64,000 nucleotides of DNA from the NCBI GenBank assembly GCA_019456225.1, contig VRUI01000007.1, positions 33,365 to 97,364 of the forward strand. Reading direction: 5' to 3'. The notes under the pieces are model-generated. The model did not search any database and was not told the DNA's origin. It saw only the letters and a program-made list of their open reading frames with translations. How positions within the stretch are numbered: the stretch's first letter is position 1; each line of letters opens with the position of its first letter. Source of the DNA: Planctomycetota bacterium (GTDB taxonomy: Bacteria; Planctomycetota; Phycisphaerae; Sedimentisphaerales; Anaerohalosphaeraceae). Below are positions 56,401 to 59,156 of this stretch, one piece after another. The position numbers and the translations under genes were made by a program.

Positions 56401-59156
56401 CCGCCACCTGCTACGGCAGTATCACCACCATTACCGCCGGGCTCACCGGATGAACCGTCGCCTCCGGAACCATCAGTAATGCAATCGGTAATAACGCAAT
56501 AACGAATCGTAGGACTGGAACCATTAAGAATACTAATACCTCCACCGTACAAAGGCACCGAAGAAATAACTCCCGGAGCACCAGAATCTGGGGCAATTTG
56601 GTTTCTGCTGCCTATACCAACGTAACCATTTCTAATAGTAAAACCGGCTAAAATACTGTTGCTCATCTCTCCGCTTTGGAAGATAAAACCGCGAGCCTCA
56701 TACGGAGTAGCTGACTGCGACATTCCAGCATAAAGATCCCCAAGACAATCAACAATCGTCGTCGCAACAACTTCCGGATCGTTAGGGTCGATACTTCTAA
56801 CTATAATATTGCGTCCACCAAAATCAATTCCGCCCAAAGGAGCAAAATAAACACCGGGACGAACAACAACCGTATCACCGGGATTCTGCGTTGCGTTTAT
56901 CGCTGCCTGGATCGACCTGTAAGGGAATGGAACCCTGTAAACTGACGTGCTGCTGCCATTAATACCCACCGTACCACCAGAAGACTCAGCAGTCTCATTG
57001 CTCAGGGCATCACGAGCCTTGACAGTAAATGTATAGTTTGAACCGGCAACTAGATTTGCGCTGCTGATTGTATAGATTTCCGAACTTTGCCATCCGCTGT
57101 CAAACAGAGGAGATGGACCGACGCCGTCAACATCTATGCAGGTAAAATAATACTCACAGGGGCCATTTTCGTCCATAGCTGTACGTGCCCTCATACGAAC
57201 ACGGGGAACCGGAACAAGGCGGATCAATTTAGGCATAGTACTCCACCATGCCGGTCCCGGCGCAGGCGGCAATGTATCCGTACCCACCGAGGTGGTAGCC
57301 GAACGTTCCGGGGCCCATCCGGTTTCATTCAATTGAGGTGATTTATCACGCGCCTTGACTCGGAATGTATAAGTTTTGCCGGGTGCGGCAGTGTCTATAA
57401 TATAAAGAATACTATCCTGCCAGCCGCTGCTGAAAATACCGGGAGCGTTAGGATCAGGATCATCCGTTGCCGTGCACTCAAAATAATACTCAACACCGTT
57501 TATATCAGAAGCTGTAACGGCTTCCATAACTATCGTATGCATACCGGTAGCTGTAGGAACAATAGACCATTTCATAGGATCAGGAGTCGGAGGTTGCCTG
57601 TCAACACCCTCGCCAAAATACATAATCGGGCCAATTTCACTAATAAAATTAATAAACATCCCGGAATCACTGCCATCCCACCAATTAGCATTGGGAGTTG
57701 TAGTGTCATCAAACGTATCAACACCTCCCAAATCGAAAAGATCTAAAGCGTCACCACCATTGACGTTGTTCTCAAGATCGAAATTGCCGTCTGCCTGCTC
57801 AAGAGAAACCAGGTAATGCAAAGCAGGTGTCATCTGCTCATTGTTATTACTCCCCGTTTCGTCCACATGCCATATCATCAGACCCTGGTCCGGAAGTGCC
57901 GTGCTGCGCCCGGTACGGGTGCGAGCTTCAATGTAAAAAGATTCCGCTGCATTATTGGGGTTCGGATATTTATAAGAATTAGTCGAATTAGCAGGAACAG
58001 CATGTCTGATTGTCATGTCAACAAGCTGTGTTACCGTTTCCCACCCTTTCAAATCTCTGAAATATGCATTCGGAGGAACTGGATTACGTCCACCTCCGCC
58101 ATAGCTACCCGATGCCATCAGCCCAAAATTACCGATACCACTTGATTCTCCGCCGTAATCATAAAGGTCGGGCCACTGGCATATCAGATGACCGTTTTCA
58201 TGGCAAAATGTCCCGATCGTCAAAGAATCACCCATATCTGTCATTTGATATCGACCGCTACTAATACCTGAAGAACTCGTAAAACCGCCGTAAAAACCTG
58301 CATGCGGCCACAAACCTTCGGCCCATATTGGCTGACGCGTTCCAGCATAAAATAGATTTATGGCAATCATAGAATTACCGGCATCTGTTGTCATCTGCGT
58401 GAAATCGAAGCCTTGATTATCAAGCCATGTAAGAGCCTCATTAAGTAATTCTCCAGCGGCTTCACCGAACGGACGCGTTACATCATCATAATAGCTTTTG
58501 GGATTCTGAGCGGTGTAATATCCCACAACAACATTTGTATACTCAAGCTTTTGACCTGAAACATCGTAAAAATAATCGTAGATAGAACCGTTGTTGCCGA
58601 AACCCGCATAGCCCACCAGGTTACAATAATCGTCAACCTCAGTAACTGCTATCGTTCCGGCTTCACCAGGAAAATCAACACAGATTGTTAAACCAACCAC
58701 CGAACCCAACAAAGGAGCAGGACCCGGGCCGGCTATTAACTTATTAAAACCAATATTTTGCTTGTTTTGATTAACTATTGCGCTTATTGCAGCAGGTGAG
58801 AGTTTCAGGCCCTTTGTAAATCCGGACGTTGACAGAAGAGTCGATCCCTGGGAGTTATCCGCTATTGGTTGACCGTCATAAGCAACGCTGCTCGGGACAA
58901 ATGCAGAAGCAGTAGCATTCAATTGCGCGTATCTAACCCACCCCTGACTGTCACGGGTAAGAGTATAACCATCAAGGCTCTCTGTCCTGCGGTAAAACTC
59001 ATCGCCCCATACCTTAACCTGAACTGTGCTGCCGTCAGGTTGTTTAACGGTGAATTCCTTACCTGCAACATAGTCTGCTATGGCTGGACTGCTGAAAGCA
59101 ATGGTAATTAAAACAGCCAAAATAAAAACGAAACGGCTAAATATTATGCGCGTCAT
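29496..59156 (-). CDS. Giant secreted multidomain beta-helix protein (about 9886 residues)
   Basis: One open frame of 29.7 kb, without interruption. A signal peptide (MTRIIFSRFVFILAVLITIA) starts at ATG 59156, with GGAG 9 bases before it. Residue ranges (from this ATG): M6-like metalloprotease about 30-505 with HENGH 319-323; fibronectin-like pair 520-733; beta-helix modules at 738-1369, 1639-2226, 2736-3333, 4080-4766, 5305-5976, 6413-7006, 7750-8579 and 8710-9440. Linkers of the divergent InlB B-repeat type follow modules. Inserts are a beta-propeller 2229-2506, subtilisins 3343-3793 and 7023-7459, and vWA domains 4778-5023 and 5991-6226. Then come a dockerin 9448-9513 and fibronectin-like tail 9520-9886. 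The helices show repeating CxFxxNxAxxxGGAI motifs, as in chlamydial Pmp proteins. No membrane anchor or PEP-CTERM is at the end. Probably a cell-surface adhesin-protease; its role is inferred. Confidence 0.9.
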   Translation of the reverse strand: MTRIIFSRFVFILAVLITIAFSSPAIADYVAGKEFTVKQPDGSTVQVKVWGDEFYRRTESLDGYTLTRDSQGWVRYAQLNATASAFVPSSVAYDGQPIADNSQGSTLLSTSGFTKGLKLSPAAISAIVNQNKQNIGFNKLIAGPGPAPLLGSVVGLTICVDFPGEAGTIAVTEVDDYCNLVGYAGFGNNGSIYDYFYDVSGQKLEYTNVVVGYYTAQNPKSYYDDVTRPFGEAAGELLNEALTWLDNQGFDFTQMTTDAGNSMIAINLFYAGTRQPIWAEGLWPHAGFYGGFTSSSGISSGRYQMTDMGDSLTIGTFCHENGHLICQWPDLYDYGGESSGIGNFGLMASGSYGGGGRNPVPPNAYFRDLKGWETVTQLVDMTIRHAVPANSTNSYKYPNPNNAAESFYIEARTRTGRSTALPDQGLMIWHVDETGSNNNEQMTPALHYLVSLEQADGNFDLENNVNGGDALDLFDLGGVDTFDDTTTPNANWWDGSDSGMFINFISEIGPIMYFGEGVDRQPPTPDPMKWSIVPTATGMHTIVMEAVTASDINGVEYYFECTATDDPDPNAPGIFSSGWQDSILYIIDTAAPGKTYTFRVKARDKSPQLNETGWAPERSATTSVGTDTLPPAPGPAWWSTMPKLIRLVPVPRVRMRARTAMDENGPCEYYFTCIDVDGVGPSPLFDSGWQSSEIYTISSANLVAGSNYTFTVKARDALSNETAESSGGTVGINGSSTSVYRVPFPYRSIQAAINATQNPGDTVVVRPGVYFAPLGGIDFGGRNIIVRSIDPNDPEVVATTIVDCLGDLYAGMSQSATPYEARGFIFQSGEMSNSILAGFTIRNGYVGIGSRNQIAPDSGAPGVISSVPLYGGGISILNGSSPTIRYCVITDCITDGSGGDGSSGEPGGNGGDTAVAGGGGVYCDPTSTLTMFNSAVRNCRVFAFGGKGGDGLNNTPGGNGGNASMPKFGGGIYCDIGGRLFITDCDISSNTVLRGIPGVGGAGNGPGGPGGGGSIAYGGGICQDVGDVFSIINCDVNNNSSDDHGGGLLCFANGVGTATDSKFNGNTADTGSGGGQLFDDTCTVTQTDCEISSNVAAAGGGGIWFEHSGTLTLNNSRVTGNQVLSTYNVGGGIKAGRMGGAAPATVNLNNSVVSGNTADTGGGIYMEDSALNMWKSELSGNSALDGGGLFADNTSNVTITASEILSNSASLGIFGTGGGMLLSDIVSFTMTDSIIRENKSNGYGGGLLVEGYNVNPHQITNCLFSENEALMEGGALSSFLGAWVHLNNCTVADNRVLDIDGIGGGIHCGEDFAYVELFDSIIWDNQASHGAQLAAGNIFSSLQGFEWADIDVTYCDVEGGSSEVFEELPPEYPNGMAVVWFLEGNRDDDPNFVGDYFLSLIKVGQAFDSPCVDAGNPNTTWLTNDPNYTTRTDSYMDERDLSAIPPKHVNMGYHHPMFVPVTYMLEYSAIIDVNDVPGFVANPTMTWNDPNGSNTSTDPNITVYQHTQVTVSVEPLIGYDIIWVGTDDDDANSFTNVVTMLSDKVVTAIYNKVSYRLALEIVGDGKVTADPNNFYMDFEPGTVVWLYADPNVSSNIRFRRWYGTDNEPNWSNTTGKVTMNSDKEITAEFEIDDHTVLYVSSSPQEPPIANRYNSIGAALLAAGDGDEIIVEPGTWAVNSVEGLDFYGRDIRLVSSDPADPTTVAATIIDCGGLGRAFWFHNGETPSTAVIGFTIINASFSDPNVDTDSYGGAILCENGSSPTIKNCTIIGSTVTGHSNGFGVNGFGGAIACLDGSSPHLTNCTFDNNVAAGGADGVGFGGAVYASEFSSPVIAGCTFNNNEASLNLGSDNNALARGGALYYGVESDANVVESVFIGNISVDGGGAVYSEPNNLVEIADSNFVSCVGGAIVTDANCVVNLDNCDFIENTNTSDGGALSLAIMSIADVNDCTFTNNSSDGDGGALSLQAMGYADVNDCTFTGNSSIGSGGSVDTDSDVTFADCIFTQSSAGGDGGAIHAYDPNQLLIVEIADCNFVESTGLWGGSVCGVGVNAVISGSIFAGGTSDVGGGLYFAESMVTIVDCNVSGNSASSEFGFGGGVACEGSRLQMKDSFVYGNSVSGLNSTGGGIDLSYSEGLESSIINCLIIKNSAEYKGGGIAATWFVNAIVTNCTIADNAANFGGGISVSSESDINVSDSIIWGNEAPGGSQIAISSGLDSLYPSNFDISFSDIQPPDDPNAAVKYIEKRPTATPGDVLAHITTAVPSPGGIGIGIAVGCGDPATLYYTHSYEPVIHMMDKDENAIGSIPLTNAATGQPISFGAISWDSTRGALWGGTDSTRPIEVYLIDPQTGMATYVFTAVTPGGFCDGIAFDGSDDSIWVSADAVCDIDHFDVSGISADGQGDAVFIETIRPKDADGGDLCTISGTAVGRGDILYLGRAHEAKITRVHKDGTFDSEFATVGGRDEGLACDVVSFYPNEVLWSKDAYDDTIYAIVVETGTCECPGGGGVEMSNYYPPVIIDGSSTLNGQVLGDTYDSDDWLENKNVAPWTLGSGNIAIDPNFVGERIGGSDVMRYYYLSQELAGQMPVNDSDCVDTGNPLNVRYLNDTNHTTRTDQMPDVGIVDMGYHYRTLDIDTSDPNDMFKLEIQIVGAEYGSFDAYAYQEATDSLDAKWTVSAPGEMLYYPGTVVTLEALPLNSDYAVRLWTGTDDDVSREQINYITMNGDKTVVVEIIERNRKILVPEEFESLEDAISYAFEGDEIIVGQGTYTISDPEGFNSHGDNITIVSSAPDDPDVVAATIIDGRNLGRAFHFYRGEDSSTLIMGITITNCLYRESGGAVLCENASSPTFRKCVFDSNRTSTSGGAFAATGGSNPLIADCVFVGNSAVMGDGGALYTDQSAMPVISGCEFTENNSAGLGGAILFGVGSADQLTGCTFNNNSASLGGALYYQAEKDQIFTVSSCEFKSNIGTAAYFDPNTFITIEDCNFISNIDGGARFTLNTEVTLRGCEFISNTGGAVYFDPNNFVDVDDCNFIENTGSENGGAVYADFGGFIDVNGCEFSGNTTSGDGGAVKSESGAIFTSSIFNDNTASGVGGAVEVNFDAVFASCHFEGNTASGDGGAVEIYLDDVVELILTFDDCNFIENSGDLGGGIYSRNCDVDIADCNFMSNTADSGGGIYSEFDVQLNVVRTYVSYNTAKGGFGLGGGIACVETPVLIEDTVIRGNNAIGNESLGGGVALYEGFDLTQTFDNCLIVDNSSGKRGGGLSLSWYSDPTITNCTFAGNDAHYGGGISASYACNPVITNSIVWGNTGVLGTQLIAAGGEVVEDMYPSTFTITYSDVQTGPTIRKAMADTSPQFSRYAQNLSADAIVVDANNINTQFNSGAEKVKVIVSLRESLQMLQNTDWNSDQSLSLLRSEIAARQFAVLSTLSADEFTLRYQFTNQAGFSGEVSQAGLAKLMSSPSVAFIEPVRMMRPMLAQSIPLANATTIRETYNGEGVSVAIVDSGTDYTHPMLGDGGFPNTKVIGGYDVGDDDGDPMPSTEPHGTACSGIAAGSLGVDGDYIGGVAYNAKIYSLKLTGDSGNWPSDAGLRAWDWCVTHRNDDPGNPIKVMSNSWGVPGTPFDNSADADAFSPALTGAADRATAAGITIFAASGNDGFAGDGISHPSAMSKVISVGAIYDTTDTVTGYSNTAENLDIHAPADPMYTTDIAGALGYTPGDYTPSFNGTSSACPFAAGCAASLQSAAMDILGSYLLPEQIREVLVDTGDPITDTKVDITKPRVNLGDAIASITSIDGFSSYVAIYIEDGSSMFGFDPNYSNPDSQMWDPAGDNIDDDPNFIADYFISQKFAGQLVDSPALNAGGPGAEYLTNDPNYTTRTDAIADYYEVDMGYHHPAFDPNDDCLLEFDVVIDMNDFIGFDVKPTMSWNQSKVVVDPNIWNTSTDPNITVTEYTQVVVSIEPLAGYDVIWIGTDDDDANGFTNVVTVTGNQAVTATYNKISYRLTLEIIGDGVVVPDPNNPYRDYMPGDVVWLEAVADTTPPDVYRFRRWYGTDNEPNWSNVIGKVTMDGEKTITVEFELDDHKVLYVSSSPQDPPIANRYKSLGDAFVAASEGDEIIVEPGTWAINAPEGLDFYGREIKLVSSDPSDPITVAATIIDVGGSGRAFWFHNGEGPSTLVAGFTIINGYFSSSDGDPNNYGGAILCENGSSPTIMNCTISNNTVTGSKGGDGGNGSNAAGDSNEDGGDGADGEPGTGNGYGGGIACLDGSSPRIIGCTFANNRAAGGEGGDGGDGGNGDGDGTETDDDGNTIPAGKGGNGGDGGSADGKGFGGAIYATEFSSPVIVGCTFNNNDAAAGIPGQGGIGGWDGDSNRDDDGKKGANGSAGSVSADAEAFGGALYYGVDSDANVVESIFIGNISVDGGGAVYSEPNNLVEIADSNFVSCVGGAIVTDANCVVNLDNCDFTENTNTSDGGALSLAIMSIADVNDCTFTNNSSDGNGGALSLQVMGYAYVSGSTFTGNSSIGSGGAVDTYSDVTFADCIFAQSSAVGDGGAIYAYDPNQLLIVDIADCNFVESTGLWGGSVCGVGVNAVISGSIFAGGTSDVGGGLYFAESMVTIVDCNVSENSASSDFGFGGGIACDNAELTLEDSEIANNSVTGQNSSGGGIDLRNANGFKSTITNCLIVKNLAKKNGGGISASWFTNVDVTNCTIADNRVEAANGAGGGILASYGSEVVVRNSILNGNKGGQGSQLALNSGPENSSFPATIDIKYSNIQPVPEMVVVEGPTALDIVFAIDTTGSMGGTLDEVRDSVMQIVDEIAAVADDYRMSVVGYRSIDTMGSGQWIIDPADPTNIIFVSGDGYLYRDFCPLTNNVQLINDGLAVMQTGGGSGVEDVYSAVMHCIDASSHEQKLTDTGAAAAINTASPGPNWRRSDTVRKIIVTIGDIGPTDPENPTGYTLSDVVDAANAADITIYSILVDAQSSPVANALLVDLAEQTGGLSFDTPDATTVVDTIMSAINLIDVTPIEMTYPVLGEGSSMPGWDSINNRWEPFTFNITGDPNFIGNYFLGQKRAGQLYDSPCLDAGDPNTVWLTNDPNYTTRTDSEMDFRDPSTFALADPNLHVRVDMGYHHPKFDPNDNMLEYEAIFDANDLPGFAANPTMTWNDPSGSNISTDPNITVSEYTQVVVSVEPLAGHDVIWTGTDDDDANGFTNVVTMDGYKSVTATYNKISYRLTLNIVGDGEVTVDPNNLYRDYLPGEVVWLDADPNVSSNVRFRRWYGTDNEPNWSNTTGKVTMNANKVITAEFELDAIKKLLVPTEYATLDEAFEAASEGDEIIVEPGTYTINDLKGLDFAGRNLSLLSEDPEDSEYTAETIIDLNQLGRAFWFHSGEDANSVVMGFTIRNGSYLNLPGSPDPNSYGGAVLCENSSSPLFRNCVFENNTVSGRRGADGLPGISAPNDSGQDGGDGSDGQNGIGNGFGGAFACREASSPTIIGCTFEGNIARGAVGGNGGNGGNGDGPVVEPVDDTPSGGHGGNGGNGGASTGNGLGGAIYADGGSKPVVRDCVFNNNNAEPGVAGQGGVGGNDGEGEGTGSNGLDGIVAAGSLYYGGAAYFGVDSDAMFVNCEFNNNIAVFGGALFSDPNNELTITSCKFTGNSNAAIYLDPNCVVELDDCLFDGNSSVRGGGAVYAGPLSVIDANECEFVNNSANGNGGAVFAGQFSVVDANECAFVNNSTDGNGGAMSLAGNTAIADCNFVENTAVGDGGAIDVYDEEGNIVEVQIANSHFAGNIGSWGGAVYLSEPNAVITDCNFVENEGKTGGAIYAEFGLITIDKCFVKANSATEQFGFGGGIAIHDTEAAVIDTIIQNNIASGTNSMGGGISFHHGHLLKQTLKNCLITGNVATSRGGGISLNWHIDATINNCTIANNAMSGSGGFGGGISAAYGCNMTVKDSIVWANTAGTGSQISVTGGDAEIMYPSTIKITYSDIQPVPEKKATEGPRGIDLVLLIDTTGSMGGEIAAMQVALSSIVGEVASSGPNYRISLVDYQDYPISPYGSTTNYAYNTVVPFTKDLNALQAGIDTLTASGGADGPEAVYSGLMHCIDNETLLATLNGIDYAALPAVADASVLIEEGSDGPGEWREEATIAKAIIIIADAPPHDPEPFTEYTSDTIITAANDKSIGIYPIMTGWGAGDETVQAYFQTLSAGTGGTTILTVTDAVATAVLNAITLIEKQVPDTWPYVESDSELVGWDALNNVWDPNSYNTSVDPNFVGDYFLSQEKAGQLFDSPLLDLADPNDPQNDKYLNDPNYSTRTDAFMDEIATDLGFYHYMYEPNEMWLTVNIEGKEHGTVTFDRPYLDYDPNTNSYSFYEHTHVKVIATPDADYRVRRWTGTDNDPSWFVTEQMILIDVDKEITVEFEVDEKVVRLVPSEYATIQIAIDAASPGDEILVEPGTHLIDDRTGIDFRGKQLSLISTAPDDPDVTANTIIEGRGSFAESARMFWFHSGEDPNTKVMGFTLINGFIGGSGGAVLCENASSPTLRHLVFTNNTAGRGGAIAVLDGSHPPITDCVFTNNTAGSGLGGAIYCADGSSPVIKDCTFTSNLATRVISLATGEGIREVAGGAIYYGFDSDAYIYGCEFTLNEGYAFDGSAPGPGPDPNDPGDPNSASVSGNDLTSWAYPTPPVPVEAYIFADGGAICSEPNNVLEIADCNFVSNLGGAIYTDPNCQLNLDRCLFSENQYAANGGAIFADEGGIVDVNECIFIGNITNGDGGAISVSGYSVVTDCHFVGNSAEGDGGAISAFDEESNSFELKVISSHFAENSGLWGGGLYLAEPNALIADCNFIENKSDSGGAIYSEFGFLEIRDSVISGNNATGEFAIGGGIALMDTEAVIEDTTIQANTVSGALAQGGGISFHHGDGFTQIVRNCLITDNRASWRGGGISFDWFINAVVTNSTIANNTVTGMSGRGGGISAAYASVVSFKDSVIWGNDGMQGAQVSISGGSEEYLYPSTVNFDFTDVQTVRKIDTFELLAIDEPDGDSNGLPGPPEQAEVIDLASMISKFEAGDPTVEVIVTLKKSAAMKNFTNWDSLAAVQALRNETASRQSLVLSTMSANEFTIRKQFANIAAFSGEVNPEGLVKLMTNPDVKYIEPVRYAQLSLAQSIPLANATVSRQTYNGTGIAVAIVDSGVDYTHPMLGGGGFPNAKVIGGYDTGMDDPDPMPVAEPHGTACAGIAAGAFGLDGDYIGGVAYNAKIYALKIEDENGGLPTDAILAAWDWCVTHQYDDPANPLMIMSNSWGIGIPFNNAADADAYSPVMTLSAARVHAAGIANFAASGNDGFAGDGIAHPAAMSDIISVGAVFDFNDQVTGYSNTAENLDILAPADPMYTTDIVGAGGYDPGDYTPNFNGTSSACPFAAGVAASLQSAAFERTGSFLPPEQIRDILVATGDPVTDTKVDITKPRVNLGNAIANLGLGGPPIFVETDSVLNGFVLDPNDPIQETWLPVGSNLDDDPNFIGDYFLWHIEAGQIEDSNMIDMGDWNDPNNDQYLNDPNYTTRSDAVEDRNDIDLGFHHGPFVPDFFDLAVTMIYDANVIEEEYIITHDSTIDAPSTDPNKLYKEYTMVRLEVTPEPPFGYDVIWTGTDDDSHTGYKNVATMDQAKEVTATLVKVSYTLTFKVLGEGVGDVYRDGEIVAVGVDTEESINFTPGTRAEIIAIPLGDYRVRRWFGSDDDPNWGSTLGFVTMDSDKTVYLEFEHDSVDTLFVPYEYATISQAVANASPGDNVVVGQGIHYITDPEGIDFQGKAITLRSLDPNNPAVVAATIIDCQGTVDYPRRAFHFYRGEDPNTVVAGFTIVGGFATGPRGGQYLAPVDPGDPNDPNDPGDPPADDEDPPEPPLNGEDSPFGDSIWTGVMDPNGNGYGGAIFCENESSPTILNCIIVNCAVTGGVGGDAYYGGLAGDGYGYGCGGAIAAIEGSSPIIRGCTIEGNTAYGGVGGNSYGGSGGDAIGAGHGGGLYYDSTSTLVVSDCVFENNQSKEGIAGLALPPIDDGSDDDDEDDGEGGGEDGGDDEEEPPPSDGYVSVFGHVSGGAIYYDNMIGDASDSNDIEIYSLDISDCKFIENAASVYSYFDVRVFTYGGAIFVDSNMEVSIANCQFTGNHGGSVYLGSNCDVTIDNCEFFGNKWPKLSSRYGIGNLGSSIGLGLSSGLFGEETPPSSGAALYIASEGRAEITDCQFANNRSPESGGAVFTQSDTSFTRCSFIDNSADNNGGAVTSEPEYAPANQFEFDFGSFTWGVPFDAEFLVVDLVQVNFDSCTFAGNRAVSGGAVFARDSEIAFDNSHVVSNAAENGGGLFILDSKLNFDGGSIRRNVADSKNAPVDPYLFGYIDIEETGLDDGELAMGGGVKCINVDVIIENTMFLGNSAKGDEAVGGGISIFGGSDALNQIINNCLFKENSSTNIGGAIAASQFAAPVITNCTFDKNSSAAEGSAVFFDWTTEPAGYDPTIVNSIFTENKPGTAIYEGSDSRADVSHSVFYGNDSDYAYIDPTTGLPAVLLGNRFDFSTVNDSMYVSGPLGDYYIDQSTGYVVGAGLASAAPAGLSDYTTDSSEAVLDTDKDDIGYHYIDTKFAPRHELIVNFVGEGVDPTLIKWDAEIGDKKADKSAPIMVMEDGFVILTIEDSGNYHVKGWSGTIADNSKSMTNTAIMGTSDMYITVYLELPRTINVPGDVPTLAMAIALAEDGDIVKLSSGTYMGGGILFDKAITITSTNPDDQSVVNSTVIDCSDIVAGAYSIGFGVYFAENTGPDSVLNGIKLVNATWMGLDGDDGENAGDDGIDGISVIGAGIYVARGASPTIKNCIIENFHVIGGNGGNGADADEFVVGGNGGWGGYAKGGGIYVSAGASPTFRNCTVRDCSATGGDGGNGGASFEDLSWTAGYGGLWNDQSSELSWQAFGKEGDYTTYTGFGGGVYCGNGSSPIFIACTISQNYTMGGMSGIGGDSIVASYIIPGASYELPSFGGGVYCSVDSDVVFRDCIITENASSSIIEAGDPADPGDPGDPEVIELSAYYGHGGGVAVVGGEVDDGSVTKVTFEDCVISKNDSSVGGGIYWKNAIAEFTGTRILDNTAYHGAGIYAVGGDVRIVNCDFMRNLAGIFADITIPDPIENPDDPGDPGDPGDPGDPGDPGDPEDLQDLGGIAGQGGAINCTSITAYIADCYFYANGATASGGGIFLSGSGEKTSVIKNCLIASNSVGRDGAGISVNWYALASVENCTIVNNEVTGNGFETTDPLNGETIETGFGGALYTSYHSNVNVVNCILTSNRAEYGQEIAVGSGFEHDPRESSVTVTYSAVFGGEGLAHRDDNCLLIWDSEGNSNIELNTKTVTADFVKGPIADEAKVSYYNYYLDHEVSTGLSPCIDAGSDLASSVGLESYTTNIDFHEEFMDSGYVDIGYHYPHPLAYMDRGCSVCDLQKNGTIDLADLAIFATSWLDTCGNSDPDCWESDFDDSSEVDFADFALMATCWFISDTEAPMSDAAEWAVNGEPALVDGDPTSATMTAKLAVDAWWGTDVEYQFEGEGAGSTYDSGWITDNTFAVSGLDLESTYKFVVRTRDASGNKTDYSKVGFIWTSDDDFPPEVTGIYGSILMGVDFDGVVKPRADFAFKIEIDTEVDPEVETMVYLEYGPPYASAMVGDPYPTISMTAQQGVDPQGKEVYYKFMRIDPVTGATLASRDWETEAQGGLTWTDGNLADNRLIPDEEYTYYVMMWDKSSNKSVSAPSGRATAIAELVPDDGDTEAPPVPVWLRIERSECRPVDIDLSLCDQLGWWDFAEIGPSVDPQGFEVEYYFEEASTHENSGWVTDTFWLSEIDGPFTNRDYRVKARDTSQRKNESGWSVIFNKNG
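30620..30815 (-). other. Dockerin-like calcium-binding pair within the giant protein
   Basis: Two EF-hand-like loops, DLQKNGTIDLADLAIFATSW and DFDDSSEVDFADFALMATCW, with the F-helix pattern of dockerin type I. Dockerins pair with cohesins on partner proteins in clostridial systems; in Planctomycetota many surface proteins carry them with unknown partners. No cohesin is in the window. Confidence 0.8.
31632..31699. repeat. 9-base tandem repeat coding Gly-Asp-Pro units
   Basis: About seven units of a 9-base repeat (GGATCGCCA and variants), on the coding strand encoding GDPGDPGDPGD. It forms a linker inside beta-helix module 8. Copy-number changes keep the frame. Shorter relatives are seen at 32015-32045 and 35530-35580. 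Confidence 0.85.
36780..38090 (-). other. Subtilisin-like protease domain 2 of the giant protein
   Basis: An I9-type prodomain (VIVTLKKS, then FSGEVNPEGLVKLMTNPDV) precedes an S8 catalytic domain. The triad is intact: Asp7178 in VAIVDSGVDYTHPML, His7218 in EPHGTACAGIAAG, Ser7401 in NGTSSACPFAAG, with the oxyanion Asn in AASGNDGFAGDG. It lies at the insertion site of module 6, after FTDVQ. Confidence 0.92.
40480..41185 (-). other. von Willebrand A domain 2 of the giant protein
   Basis: LVLLIDTTGSMGGEIAAM has the metal-ion-dependent adhesion motif (D-x-T-G-S, Asp6002). It is followed by RISLVDYQDYP and a C-terminal IIIIADAPPHDP, typical of secreted vWA domains. It lies in module 5 after YSDIQ. 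Confidence 0.88.
44090..44825 (-). other. von Willebrand A domain 1 of the giant protein
   Basis: DIVFAIDTTGSMGGTLDEV has the metal-ion-dependent adhesion motif (Asp4790), followed by RMSVVGYRSID and IIVTIGDIGPTDP. It lies in module 4 after YSNIQ, the same relative place as vWA domain 2 in module 5, but the two are far more different from each other than the flanking helix repeats. Confidence 0.88.
45260..45990. repeat. Long direct repeat, copy A (partner at 52862-53592)
   Basis: This 730-base block inside module 4 is nearly the same as 52862-53592 inside module 2, with a constant offset of about 7602 bases and only scattered substitutions. Both encode the same beta-helix stretch from SDANVVES to SENSASS. 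The similarity at DNA level points to recent duplication or gene conversion. Confidence 0.9.
47780..49130 (-). other. Subtilisin-like protease domain 1 of the giant protein
   Basis: An I9-type prodomain (VIVSLRES, then FSGEVSQAGLAKLMSSPSV) precedes an S8 domain with an intact triad: Asp3501 in VAIVDSGTDYTHPML, His3541 in EPHGTACSGIAAG, Ser3725 in NGTSSACPFAAG; the oxyanion Asn is in AASGNDGFAGDG. It lies in module 3 after YSDVQ. It is very similar to protease domain 2, 11 kb away. Confidence 0.92.
51640..52470 (-). other. Beta-propeller-like insert of the giant protein
   Basis: About 280 residues at the insertion site of module 2 (after FSDIQ) show repeated short strands with Asp turns: LYYTHSYEPVIHMMDKDE, GALWGGTDSTRPIEVYLID, DSIWVSADAVCDIDHFDV and ILYLGRAHEAKITRVHKDG. 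The pattern fits a YVTN/NHL-type propeller. No catalytic residues can be named. Confidence 0.6.
52862..53592. repeat. Long direct repeat, copy B (partner at 45260-45990)
   Basis: Second copy of the 730-base block described for 45260-45990, inside module 2. Boundaries are approximate: the match fades before 52862 and after 53592, where module 4 has a longer Gly-rich insert absent here. Confidence 0.9.
57640..59070 (-). other. M6-like metalloprotease domain of the giant protein
   Basis: The N-terminal stretch FTVKQPDGSTVQVKVWGDEF, the NGSIYDYFYDVS turn and the zinc motif HENGHLICQWPDLYD (His319, Glu320, His323) followed by FGLMASGSYGG are those of M6 (immune inhibitor A-like) secreted metalloproteases. 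The zinc and catalytic residues are intact. Confidence 0.85.
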
